This document shows positions 14,641 to 20,643 of a stretch of DNA of 20,643 nt, piece after piece. The translations under genes and the position numbers were made by a program. The stretch comes from JAFAZJ01 sp964437145 (GTDB taxonomy: Bacteria > Pseudomonadota > Alphaproteobacteria > Reyranellales > Reyranellaceae): positions 1 through 20,643 of the forward strand of contig CAYTFW010000119.1 in assembly GCA_964437145.1 (NCBI GenBank). Direction: 5' to 3'. The notes under the pieces are model-generated. The model did no database searches, had not been told where the DNA came from, and was given only the letters and a program-made list of their open reading frames with translations. Position 1 is the stretch's first letter. Each line of letters starts with the position of its first letter.

Positions 14641-15792
14641 GTGTCCTTTACCCTGACCGATGAGCAACTCCAGGTACGAGACCTGGTGCGTCGCGTCGCT
14701 CGCGAACGCGTGGCGCCGCGCGCTGCGGCTATCGACGCCAGCGGCGAATACCCGCAAGACATGTTCGACCTGCTGCGCGAGCTCGGCTTGTTTACCCTGC
14801 CCTTCCCGCCCGACTATGGTGGTTCAGGCAGCACGCTCGCGGGCTGCCTCGCGGTCGAGGAGCTGGGCCGGGTCTGCTACAATACCGGCTATCTGCTGGT
14901 TGTGCAGTGGGTGCCGCTCGGCACCATCCTTGCCGGCGGGACGCCGGAGCAGAAGGCGCGGCTGCTTCCCGCCCTCGCCTCCGGCGCTTTGCGCGCCGCC
15001 TTCTCGCTGACTGAGCCGCAATCCGGTTCCGACGTTGCCGGCATCCGCACTCACGCGCGACCCGACGGCAACGGCTTCGTGCTGAATGGCGGCAAGATCT
15101 GGTGCACCAACGCCGCGGTGTCGGACTTCGTTCTGGTCGGCGCGCGGCTCAAGCGCGACGACAGTCCGGGCGAGGTCAATTTCTTTATCGTCGAGCGCGA
15201 CCGCCCGGGCTTCCGCATCGGTCGCAAGGAGGAGAAGATGGGCGCCCGCGGCGTCCCTTCTTCGGTGCTATTCTTCGACGACGTGCGGCTGCCGAAGGAG
15301 AACCTGCTCGGCGGCGGCGTGGGCGGCTTCCGCTCGGTGATGGAGGCGCTGAACAAGTCTCGCCCTATCGTCGCCGCCCGCGCGGTTGGGCTGGCGCAGG
15401 GCGCGATGGATCACGCGATCGAGTTCGCCCGCGGTCGCCGCGCCTTCGGCGAGACAGTTTCCAACTACCAAGGTATTCGCTGGATGATCGCCGACATGGC
15501 GATCCAGATCGAGGCGGCGCGGCAGCTCACCTACGCCGCTGCGGCGGCGGTGGATGCCGGCAAGACGGGGGCTGAGATGGCGAGCCTCGCCGCCTCAGCC
15601 AAGTGCTTCGCCAGCGACGTGGCGATGAAGGTGGCAACCGATGCGGTGCAGATATTCGGCGCCTCCGGCATCTCGAACGAGTTCCCGATCAACCGCTATT
15701 TTCGGGATGCGAAGGTGGTGCAGATCGTCGAGGGAACCAACCAGATTCAACGCAATATCGTAGCGCGCAACCTCATCGGCAAGGCAGAGTGA
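14641..15792 (+). CDS. Acyl-CoA dehydrogenase
   Basis: Seen: 383 residues from a GTG at 14641 with GAGGAGGAAA upstream. FSLTEPQSGSD (121-131) is the FAD-binding signature, and QIVEGTNQIQRNIVARNL near the C-terminus contains Glu364, the catalytic base of the short-chain dehydrogenase group, followed by the usual IQRNIVAR. The length is standard (380-390). It oxidises acyl-CoA to trans-2-enoyl-CoA, passing electrons to ETF. It is the first gene of a plus-strand operon; five bases separate its stop from the MaoC start. The sequence is intact and appears under selection, in contrast to the two broken genes after it. The acyl substrate is not readable. Confidence 0.96.
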   Translation: MSFTLTDEQLQVRDLVRRVARERVAPRAAAIDASGEYPQDMFDLLRELGLFTLPFPPDYGGSGSTLAGCLAVEELGRVCYNTGYLLVVQWVPLGTILAGGTPEQKARLLPALASGALRAAFSLTEPQSGSDVAGIRTHARPDGNGFVLNGGKIWCTNAAVSDFVLVGARLKRDDSPGEVNFFIVERDRPGFRIGRKEEKMGARGVPSSVLFFDDVRLPKENLLGGGVGGFRSVMEALNKSRPIVAARAVGLAQGAMDHAIEFARGRRAFGETVSNYQGIRWMIADMAIQIEAARQLTYAAAAAVDAGKTGAEMASLAASAKCFASDVAMKVATDAVQIFGASGISNEFPINRYFRDAKVVQIVEGTNQIQRNIVARNLIGKAE

Positions 15793-15797
15793 CGAGC

Positions 15798-16289
15798 ATG
15801 GAGAAGGACTTGGTCGGGCCGCCCTATGTGAGGCTAGCCTTCTGCTTCGAAGATTCGACGATTGGGCGATGCTTCCATACCATCGGTCGTATGGTCACCG
15901 AGGCCGACATCCTGAGCGTCATCAAACGCACCGGTATGGCCGAGGTGCTGTTCATGAATCTCGACTTCCGAACCCGCGCAAGCGACATCAGCCGCCGCGC
16001 CGCATCCGGCGCGTTCGGTAACACCTTCGCCAATGGATCGCCGATGCAGGCGACCATGCAGCACACCGGCTTTGCCTTCGTCGGCACGGACCAGAGAAAC
16101 GAGAACCCGCTCTTTGATAGCGACACCATCCATGTCGAGGTCAAGGTGATTGCAGCGCAACTTTCGCCGAGCCGCCGCGGCGACGTTTGCACGGGCGACC
16201 CCGGCGTCGGCACGACGGCGCCGTGGCTGTCGCCCACACGCCTTTGCGCATGGTCAAGTGCCGTAGCGCCGGCAGGGCCTCAGGCATGA
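15798..16289 (+). pseudogene. MaoC-like (hot-dog fold) dehydratase with C-terminal frameshift
   Basis: Seen: from ATG 15798 the frame reads FHTIGRMVTEADILSVIKRT, then MQATMQHTGFAFVGT and DSDTIHVEVKVIAAQLSPSR, typical of MaoC-like hydratases acting on enoyl-CoA. After about 16180 the frame loses similarity, while the neighbouring frame reads DGAVAVAHTPLRMVKC, the expected family ending. One base appears to be missing at or near TTT in CGTTTGCACG (16183-16192). As it stands, the product is 163 residues with a foreign tail of about 38, and its stop overlaps the next start (ATGA). The middle segment between MNLDF and MQATM also matches the family poorly. Either a decayed gene or a sequencing error; the hydratase step is otherwise uncovered in the window. 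Confidence 0.7.
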
Positions 16290-17491
16290 GCGAACCCGGC
16301 GGTGGGCCGCTGGCCGGCGTCAGGGTGATCGACCTGACGAACGCCGTGCTCGGCCCGGTGGCGACACAGATTCTCGGCGACATGGGCGCTGAGGTCGTGA
16401 AAGTAGAGCCGCCGCAGGGCGACACCATGCGCCAGATCGGCCCGACGCGCGGGCGCGACATGGCGGTCATGTTCCTCAGCATTAACCGCAACAAGCGCAG
16501 TGTCGTGCTCGACCTGAAGCAGGAACAGGCGCGTCGTGCGCTGCTGCGGCTTATCGACGGCGCCGACGTCCTCGTGCACAACATGCGAGTCGGCGCCGCC
16601 GAGCGTCTCGGCCTCTCCTATGCCGCTCTGGCGCCGAGCAACCCGCGGCTCATCCACGCAAGCGCCACCGGCTTCCGTAAGGATGGGCGGCATCGAGACC
16701 GTCCGGCCTTCGACGACGTGATCCAGGGCATGAGCGGCCTCGCCGCGCTCAACGCGATGCGCGACGGTGGCGAGCCTCGCTACGTGCCGAGCGCCATCGC
16801 TGACAAGTTCTGCGGCCATGTCCTCGCCTCCGCCGTCGCCATGGCGCTCTACCGGCGCGAGCGTACCGGCCGCGGGCAGGAGGTATGTGCCCATGCTTGA
16901 GACCATGATCTCCTTCAACCTCGCCGAGCATCTCTGGGGTGCGGTGCTGGACGACCCGTCCCTCGGCCTCGGCTATGGACGCATGTTCACACCCTATCGG
17001 CGGCCCTTCCCGACCAGCGACGGGCACTTGTGCTTAATGGCAAATTCCGACGACCAGTGGCAACGGCTGCTGGTCGCGCTCGGACGGCCGGACCTCGCTG
17101 AGGATCCGCGTTTGCACGCCTCGCGCAGCGCGCGGTCAATATCGGCGCCCTCTATGCCATCGTCGAGGAGTTGATGCGCAGCCGCAGTACGGCCGAGTGG
17201 CAGGCGCGCCTCGACGACGCCGACGTGCCGAACGGGCCGGTTCACGGCCTCGCCGACCTGCTGGAGGACGACTACCTCGCAGAGACCGACTTTTTCCGGC
17301 GCGTCGAGCACCCTTCAGAAGGGCGGATGCTGGTAACGGCAGTGCCCGTGGATTTCTCCGAGTCGCCTGGCTTGGTGCGCCTGCTGCCGCCGCGCCTTGG
17401 CGAGCACACGGGAGAGGTGCTGCGCGAGGCTGGGCTGTCGGAGGCAGAGATCTGCGATCTCATCGGACGCAGAAACACCGGCGGCCCATGA
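16286..17491 (+). pseudogene. CaiB/BaiF-family CoA-transferase, split by two frameshifts
   Basis: Seen: three consecutive frames together give one class III CoA-transferase of about 400 residues. Frame 1 (16286-16885) holds GVRVIDLTNAVLGPVATQIL, GDMGAEVVKVEPPQGD and NRNKRSVVLDL, then FDDVIQGMSGL. Frame 2 (about 16885-17110) continues YVPMLETMISFNLAEHLWG and PYRRPFPTSDGHL. Frame 3 (about 17112-17491) holds ALYAIVEELM, TAEWQARLDDADVPNGPV and the C-terminus LGEHTGEVLREAGLSE. The catalytic Asp of the family is expected near FDDVIQG. Known: such enzymes move CoA between acids without ATP. The order is perfect and nothing large is missing, so the inactivation is recent or is an artefact of sequencing. 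Start overlaps the MaoC stop. Confidence 0.85.
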
Positions 17492-17533
17492 TACGCGGCC
17501 CTATTGCGGGAGGCGGACTAGAGCACCGAGCGA

Positions 17534-18109
17534 TTAATCGGGAGCGTATCCTGCGTGCTTGAGGAAGTTCCAGCATTCCTGCTCTGAGTAGAGAGCGCAG
17601 ATGTCGCCGATGGCGCGCCAGAGGGCGTCGATGGTGCGAGCGCCGATGCGTCTGAGGTGGGCCTTGAGCTTGGCGAAGGCCATCTCGATCGGGTTGAGGT
17701 CGGGGCTATAGGGCGGCAGGAAGAGGAACCAAGCGCCGCGCTGCCTGAGGATGGCCTCGGCCTTGGCGCTCTTGTGGCTGGAAAGATTGTCGAGGATCAC
17801 CACGTCGCCGGGCTGTAGCAATGGAGCGAGCTGGGTCTCGACGTAGGTGTCGAAGATCTCGCGGTTCATGGGTTGGTCGACCACCCAGGGCGCGATCAGG
17901 CCATCACAGCGCAGCCCGGCGATGAAGGTTTGCGTCGCCCAGTGACCGAACGGCGCATCAGCCTTGAGGCGCTCGCCGCGACGAGCCCGCCCGCGCAGGC
18001 GGGTCATCTTGGTCGTCGTGCCGGTTTCGTCGAGGAAGACCAGACGGTGGACCTGCTGGCGCATGCGCGGCTGGCGATGCGCTTGCCACTCCTCACGCGC
18101 ATGGCGCAC
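17534..18109 (-). CDS. IS630-family transposase OrfB (DDE catalytic domain)
   Basis: Seen: 191 residues counted from a GTG at 18109; the real product probably comes from a fusion with OrfA. LVFLDETGTTTKM gives the first Asp (27), GDVVILDNLSSHKS the second (107), and LPPYSPDLNPIEMAFAKLK the Glu (142), so the D-D-E triad with 34 residues between the last two is intact. The C-terminus CWNFLKHAGYAPD is usual. All catalytic residues are present, so the element may still be active. It cuts and pastes DNA into TA targets. Confidence 0.93.
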   Translation of the reverse strand: MRHAREEWQAHRQPRMRQQVHRLVFLDETGTTTKMTRLRGRARRGERLKADAPFGHWATQTFIAGLRCDGLIAPWVVDQPMNREIFDTYVETQLAPLLQPGDVVILDNLSSHKSAKAEAILRQRGAWFLFLPPYSPDLNPIEMAFAKLKAHLRRIGARTIDALWRAIGDICALYSEQECWNFLKHAGYAPD

Positions 18110-18491
18110 GTCCTCGCGCTCGGCCTCCGTGGCCAGCAGGGTTTTTTTTGAAGGACAGACCCGCCTGCAGCAGTACCCGCGACAGCGACGCCGGGTGCGC
18201 CGTTATATCCCGCTCGACCTGCAGCTTGGCCGCCAGTTCCGGCATCGTCATGTCCGGCTCGGCCTCGACCCACGCCAGCAGCGCTTCCAGATGCCCCGCA
18301 AGTTTGCCGCTACCAGGTGGCCGACCCTGGCGCGCCGGCGCTACCGAGCCCGTGCGCAATACCCGCGCCGCCAGCTTCACCGCAAAGCTCGCGCTCACGC
18401 TGTAGTGCTCGGCCGCACCTCGCCGCGATTGACCGCCCGCGATCTGCGCCTGAACCCGTTCCCGAAGGTCCATCGAAAGAGGCTTGCCCAT
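18093..18491 (-). CDS. IS630-family transposase OrfA (DNA-binding part)
   Basis: Seen: 132 residues from ATG 18491. The N-terminus MGKPLSMDLRERVQAQIAGG and GQSRRGAAEHYSVSASFAVKL form the helix-turn-helix, and GRPPGSGKL with TMPELAAKLQ is the second DNA-binding domain. Similarity continues up to LLQAGLSFKK, encoded over a run of eight A (complement of 18142-18149). After it the frame runs out of register for about 20 residues, while the adjacent frame continues TLLATEAEREDV into OrfB. A full transposase therefore needs a shift of +1 (equivalently loss of one A) at the A8 run, by ribosomal frameshifting or transcriptional slippage, as is common for this family. Confidence 0.9.
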   Translation of the reverse strand: MGKPLSMDLRERVQAQIAGGQSRRGAAEHYSVSASFAVKLAARVLRTGSVAPARQGRPPGSGKLAGHLEALLAWVEAEPDMTMPELAAKLQVERDITAHPASLSRVLLQAGLSFKKNPAGHGGRARGRAPCA

Positions 18492-18585
18492 CGATGCTGG
18501 CCTCCTACCCCAGCCAGCATCTTGAATCAGATTTCTCGCCCCTCGGGAATCCCCCTCCGATTCCTATTTCTCGCTCGATGCTCTA

Positions 18586-18709
18586 GCAACAGGGAGAGAG
18601 TGCTCAGACGCCGTTCGTCGAGCCGCGGGAAGTAGTGATAGGCCTCGCTCAGGGTCGTCGGCGATCTGGCGGCGTTTGCCGCGTGGATAAAGGCGTCAGA
18701 TGGCGCGAT
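18586..18709. other. Short spacer right of the IS630 element
   Basis: These 124 bases lie between the IS630 right end and the DUF35 stop. On the minus strand one frame reads LSEAYHYFPRLDERR, which looks like coding debris but matches no family I can name. No terminator hairpin was recognised. Confidence 0.25.
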
Positions 18710-19138
18710 TCAGGCGGGCTGGTCGGGCACCAGGTAGGGCAGCGTCAGGCCTTCCTTCACCGTCTCGAACGCGACGCGTACAGGCAGCCCGATGCGCAGA
18801 TCCTCTGGCCGAGTCCCACGCAGCTGCGCGTTCATGCGCACGCCTTCCGCCAAGTCCGCGATGGCGAGGGTGTAGGGAAGTTCATTGCGAAAGCCGGGAT
18901 GGAACGGGTGGTGTGTGGTAGTCCAGCTATGCACCGCACCGCGACCGGACGATTCGATCCACTCAAACTCCATGGAACAGCAGACAGGACACATCGGCTG
19001 CGGGTAGTGCCGGATTCTGGCGCAGCTGCGGCACTTCTGCAGCAGCAGCTTGCGCTCGTTCAGCCCTTCCCAGTACGGCGCGCTGTGCGGCGTGGGCTCG
19101 GGTACAAGCTTGCTGTATGTCTCGGTCGCCCTCATCAT
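18710..19138 (-). CDS. Zn-ribbon/OB-fold (DUF35) acyl-CoA-associated protein
   Basis: Seen: 142 residues. APYWEGLNERKLLLQKCRSC gives a first CxxC (36, 39), and MCPVC the second (50, 53), the rubredoxin-like zinc ribbon. The rest is an OB fold (GRGAVHSWTTTHHPFHPGF, LPYTLAIADLAEGVR). Known: DUF35 proteins pair with SCP2-type thiolases and aldolases, stabilising the complex and possibly binding the acyl-CoA end of the substrate. Its ATG at 19138 overlaps the thiolase stop (ATGA); a second ATG at 19135 has better spacing to GGAGG, so either may be used. Partnership with the thiolase is strongly supported by the overlap. Confidence 0.93.
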   Translation of the reverse strand: MMRATETYSKLVPEPTPHSAPYWEGLNERKLLLQKCRSCARIRHYPQPMCPVCCSMEFEWIESSGRGAVHSWTTTHHPFHPGFRNELPYTLAIADLAEGVRMNAQLRGTRPEDLRIGLPVRVAFETVKEGLTLPYLVPDQPA

Positions 19139-20283
19139 CCCCTCCGCATTATGGCGACGGAACCGTCGCCCATATCTCCATAGCCGGTGACGAGACCGAC
19201 TTCGGCTCCGGCCACCTGTGCCTTCCCGGCCTCGCCGCGAAGCTGACGCACCAGCTCCGTGATGTGGTTCATGCCGACCATATGCGCCTGTGAGAGCAGA
19301 CCACCATGCGTGTTCACCGGAAGCCTTCCGCCGAGGCGTATGGCGCCGCTTTCGACAAAGGGGCCGCCTTCCCCCTTCTTGCAGAATCCGAGATCCTCCA
19401 ATTGGCAGAGCACGATGTAGGTGAAGCAATCGTAAATCTCAGCGACGTCGATGTCGTCGTGGGTCACTCCAGCCATGTCGAAAGCACGCGGCGCCGCCTT
19501 GGCGAGGCCGAGGCGCGTCATATCCGGACGCTGAGTGATCATGCTCGGCGAGTCGGGATGCCCTTCGGCGATGCCCATCACCATGACCGGTGTCCTGCGC
19601 AGACCGCGGGCGCGCTCGATGCCGCTGACGACGATGGCGCAGGCACCGTCGCTCTCCAGGCTGCAATCCAGCAGCCGGAGCGGATCGGAGATCATGCGCG
19701 AGGCTTGGTGATCTTCGATGGAAATTGGTTTCGTCATGATCGCGTTGCCATTGAGGATGGCGTTAGCGCGCGTCGACACGGCGATCTCGCCGAGCTGGCG
19801 GCTGGTCGTGCCGTAGAGCTCCATGTGCCGCCGCGCCATCGGCGCATAGAGCTGCGCCGGCGCGATAGCGCCGAGCGGCATCTCGAACTCCCCGACCAGC
19901 CGGAACTGCGGCATCTGCTGCACCCGGGCGCCGATGCGACCCTGGGAGGCGCCATTCCGACCCACTGGGATCAGCACGTGATTGCAGATCCCGGCCGCGA
20001 TTGCGGCAGTGGCGCACTGGATCGCAGCGACACAGCTTGCTCCGCCAAGCGGCGTGGTGGCGGAGAAGCGGAGATCGCCGATGCCGAAATTGGTCACGAA
20101 CTCTTCGGCAACGACAGCACTCCCGTAAGGGATCACTCCATCGATGTCGGAGGGACGGAGCCCCGCATCCTCGATCGCCCGAAGCGACGCTTCGAGCTGC
20201 AACGATACAACGCTGCGGCCCGAACTGCGGGAATAGGCGGTCTCGCCTATTCCGGTAATCGCCGCTTTCTCCTGCATTGACAT
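19135..20283 (-). CDS. SCP2-type thiolase-superfamily protein (thiolase or retro-aldolase)
   Basis: Seen: 382 residues from ATG 20283 (AGGAGGGG upstream; the longer open frame to 20451 overlaps the next gene). GGASCVAAIQCA holds Cys84, the position of the thiolase nucleophile. NTHGGLLSQAH (324-334) gives the active-site His. The segment usually HDCF in SCP2 thiolases is YDCF (284-287), and the C-terminal CxG motif appears as GYGDMGDG without Cys. Known: DUF35-linked members include steroid side-chain aldolases as well as thiolases. Mixed evidence: the residue changes raise retro-aldol cleavage rather than CoA-dependent thiolysis. It is followed by DUF35 (ATGA overlap) and preceded by an acyl-CoA dehydrogenase gene 32 bases upstream. 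Confidence 0.9.
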   Translation of the reverse strand: MSMQEKAAITGIGETAYSRSSGRSVVSLQLEASLRAIEDAGLRPSDIDGVIPYGSAVVAEEFVTNFGIGDLRFSATTPLGGASCVAAIQCATAAIAAGICNHVLIPVGRNGASQGRIGARVQQMPQFRLVGEFEMPLGAIAPAQLYAPMARRHMELYGTTSRQLGEIAVSTRANAILNGNAIMTKPISIEDHQASRMISDPLRLLDCSLESDGACAIVVSGIERARGLRRTPVMVMGIAEGHPDSPSMITQRPDMTRLGLAKAAPRAFDMAGVTHDDIDVAEIYDCFTYIVLCQLEDLGFCKKGEGGPFVESGAIRLGGRLPVNTHGGLLSQAHMVGMNHITELVRQLRGEAGKAQVAGAEVGLVTGYGDMGDGSVAIMRRG

Positions 20284-20314
20284 GTGATGTTCCCCTCCTG
20301 TTGTTCCGTCGCGC

Positions 20315-20643
20315 TCAGGCTCCGATCCAGCCCTGCGCCACAGCCGCGTCGTGCCGGCACCGCTCGGAAGTGCCCAGCACCTGCCGGTCGAAGGTGATGC
20401 GCTTGAACTGAAAATGCAGGCCGAGCAGGTCGGTGAAGCCCATGCCGCCATGAACCTCGGTGGCCAGCCGGGCTACCTCGCGCGTGACCTCGGCCAGGTG
20501 CGCCTTGGCATGGTTCGCCGCACTCGCGGCTTCCTCCAAGATCGCATCCTGCGCATAGGCCGCGTACCAGACCATGGCGCGGCACGGCTCGAGCATGGTC
20601 GCCATGTCCGCGCACATGTATTTCACTCCCTGAAAGCTGCCGA
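20315..20643 (-). CDS. Acyl-CoA dehydrogenase, C-terminal part (runs off the right edge)
   Basis: Seen: about 109 residues, open at the window end. GSFQGVKYMCADMATMLEPC is the conserved helix found in the C-terminal domain (usual form 'QxxGxFQAVKHxxADM'), and EVARLATEVHGGMGFTDLLG leads to the end, with the 'HGGMGFT' loop typical of these enzymes. The gene stops 32 bases before the thiolase start, so the two form one operon. The catalytic base of this subgroup cannot be assigned from the fragment. Together with the thiolase and DUF35 protein it gives a dehydrogenation-then-cleavage module. Confidence 0.92.
   Translation of the reverse strand, partial: GSFQGVKYMCADMATMLEPCRAMVWYAAYAQDAILEEAASAANHAKAHLAEVTREVARLATEVHGGMGFTDLLGLHFQFKRITFDRQVLGTSERCRHDAAVAQGWIGA

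Larger units (their letters stand above)
17521..18583 (-). mobile_element. Complete IS630-family insertion sequence
   Basis: The ends are readable: GAGCACCGAGCGA at 17521-17533 and, on the other strand from 18583, GAGCATCGAGCGA, matching at 12 of 13 positions. The element is flanked by TA on both sides (17519-17520 and 18584-18585), the target duplication typical of IS630. Length is 1063 bases. It carries orfA and orfB and sits in the spacer between the CaiB gene and the minus-strand thiolase operon, without breaking an obvious gene. Confidence 0.92.

Noticed and set aside
19306..20280. Plus-strand open frame of 324 codons opposite the thiolase
   Set aside because: Mirror of a well-supported gene; no independent start signal or domain.
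1..20643. CRISPR arrays, rRNA genes, prophage structural genes or a known defence system
   Set aside because: I looked for regularly spaced repeats, rRNA-like sequence and typical phage or defence motifs and saw none.

Overview
The window looks like chromosomal DNA of a high-GC alphaproteobacterium. The evidence is the GC-rich codon usage, the tRNA-Gln(UUG), a DUF3489/DUF2924/serine-recombinase cassette of a type I know mainly from alphaproteobacteria, and IS66/IS5/IS630 elements. I cannot name the genus; Rhodospirillales or Hyphomicrobiales-like bacteria are the best guess.

Layout. Positions 1-2250 are a quiet core segment: the N-terminal part of a CobW-type GTPase overlapping a CHAD-domain protein (both minus strand), a divergent flavin reductase, and a tRNA-Gln. 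Positions 2251-6000 are mobile-DNA territory. They hold a three-gene DUF3489 - DUF2924 - large serine recombinase operon on the minus strand, whose recombinase end faces the tRNA. Next come two inverted IS66 tnpA fragments and the 3' end of an IS5-family element. The IS5 remnant has cut off the 3' end of an RNA 2'-O-methyltransferase (TrmJ/SpoU-like) gene.

Positions 6400-14410 are an oxidative catabolism block, all on the minus strand: cytochrome P450, the wreck of an acyl-CoA ligase gene, a D-aminoacylase-type amidohydrolase, a luciferase-like flavin monooxygenase, a Baeyer-Villiger-type flavin monooxygenase, and a DHA2 drug/solute exporter. An AT-rich divergent promoter region (about 14410-14640) separates it from a plus-strand CoA operon: acyl-CoA dehydrogenase, a MaoC-like hydratase with a frameshift, and a CaiB/BaiF CoA-transferase broken by two frameshifts.

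A complete IS630-family element (17521-18583, with matching terminal repeats and a TA duplication) follows. Beyond it lies a second CoA-processing operon on the minus strand: acyl-CoA dehydrogenase (partial at the right edge), a thiolase-superfamily protein, and a Zn-ribbon/OB-fold (DUF35) partner.

Together the right two thirds read as a degradation island for a hydrophobic or cyclic carbonyl compound (terpenoid, steroid-like or xenobiotic). P450 and BVMO would hydroxylate and insert oxygen, a hydrolase would open or deacylate, and CoA-transferase, acyl-CoA dehydrogenase, hydratase and thiolase/aldolase would run a beta-oxidation-like sequence. The substrate is inference. Several parts are visibly decaying (ligase, MaoC, CaiB), unless those frameshifts are sequencing errors.
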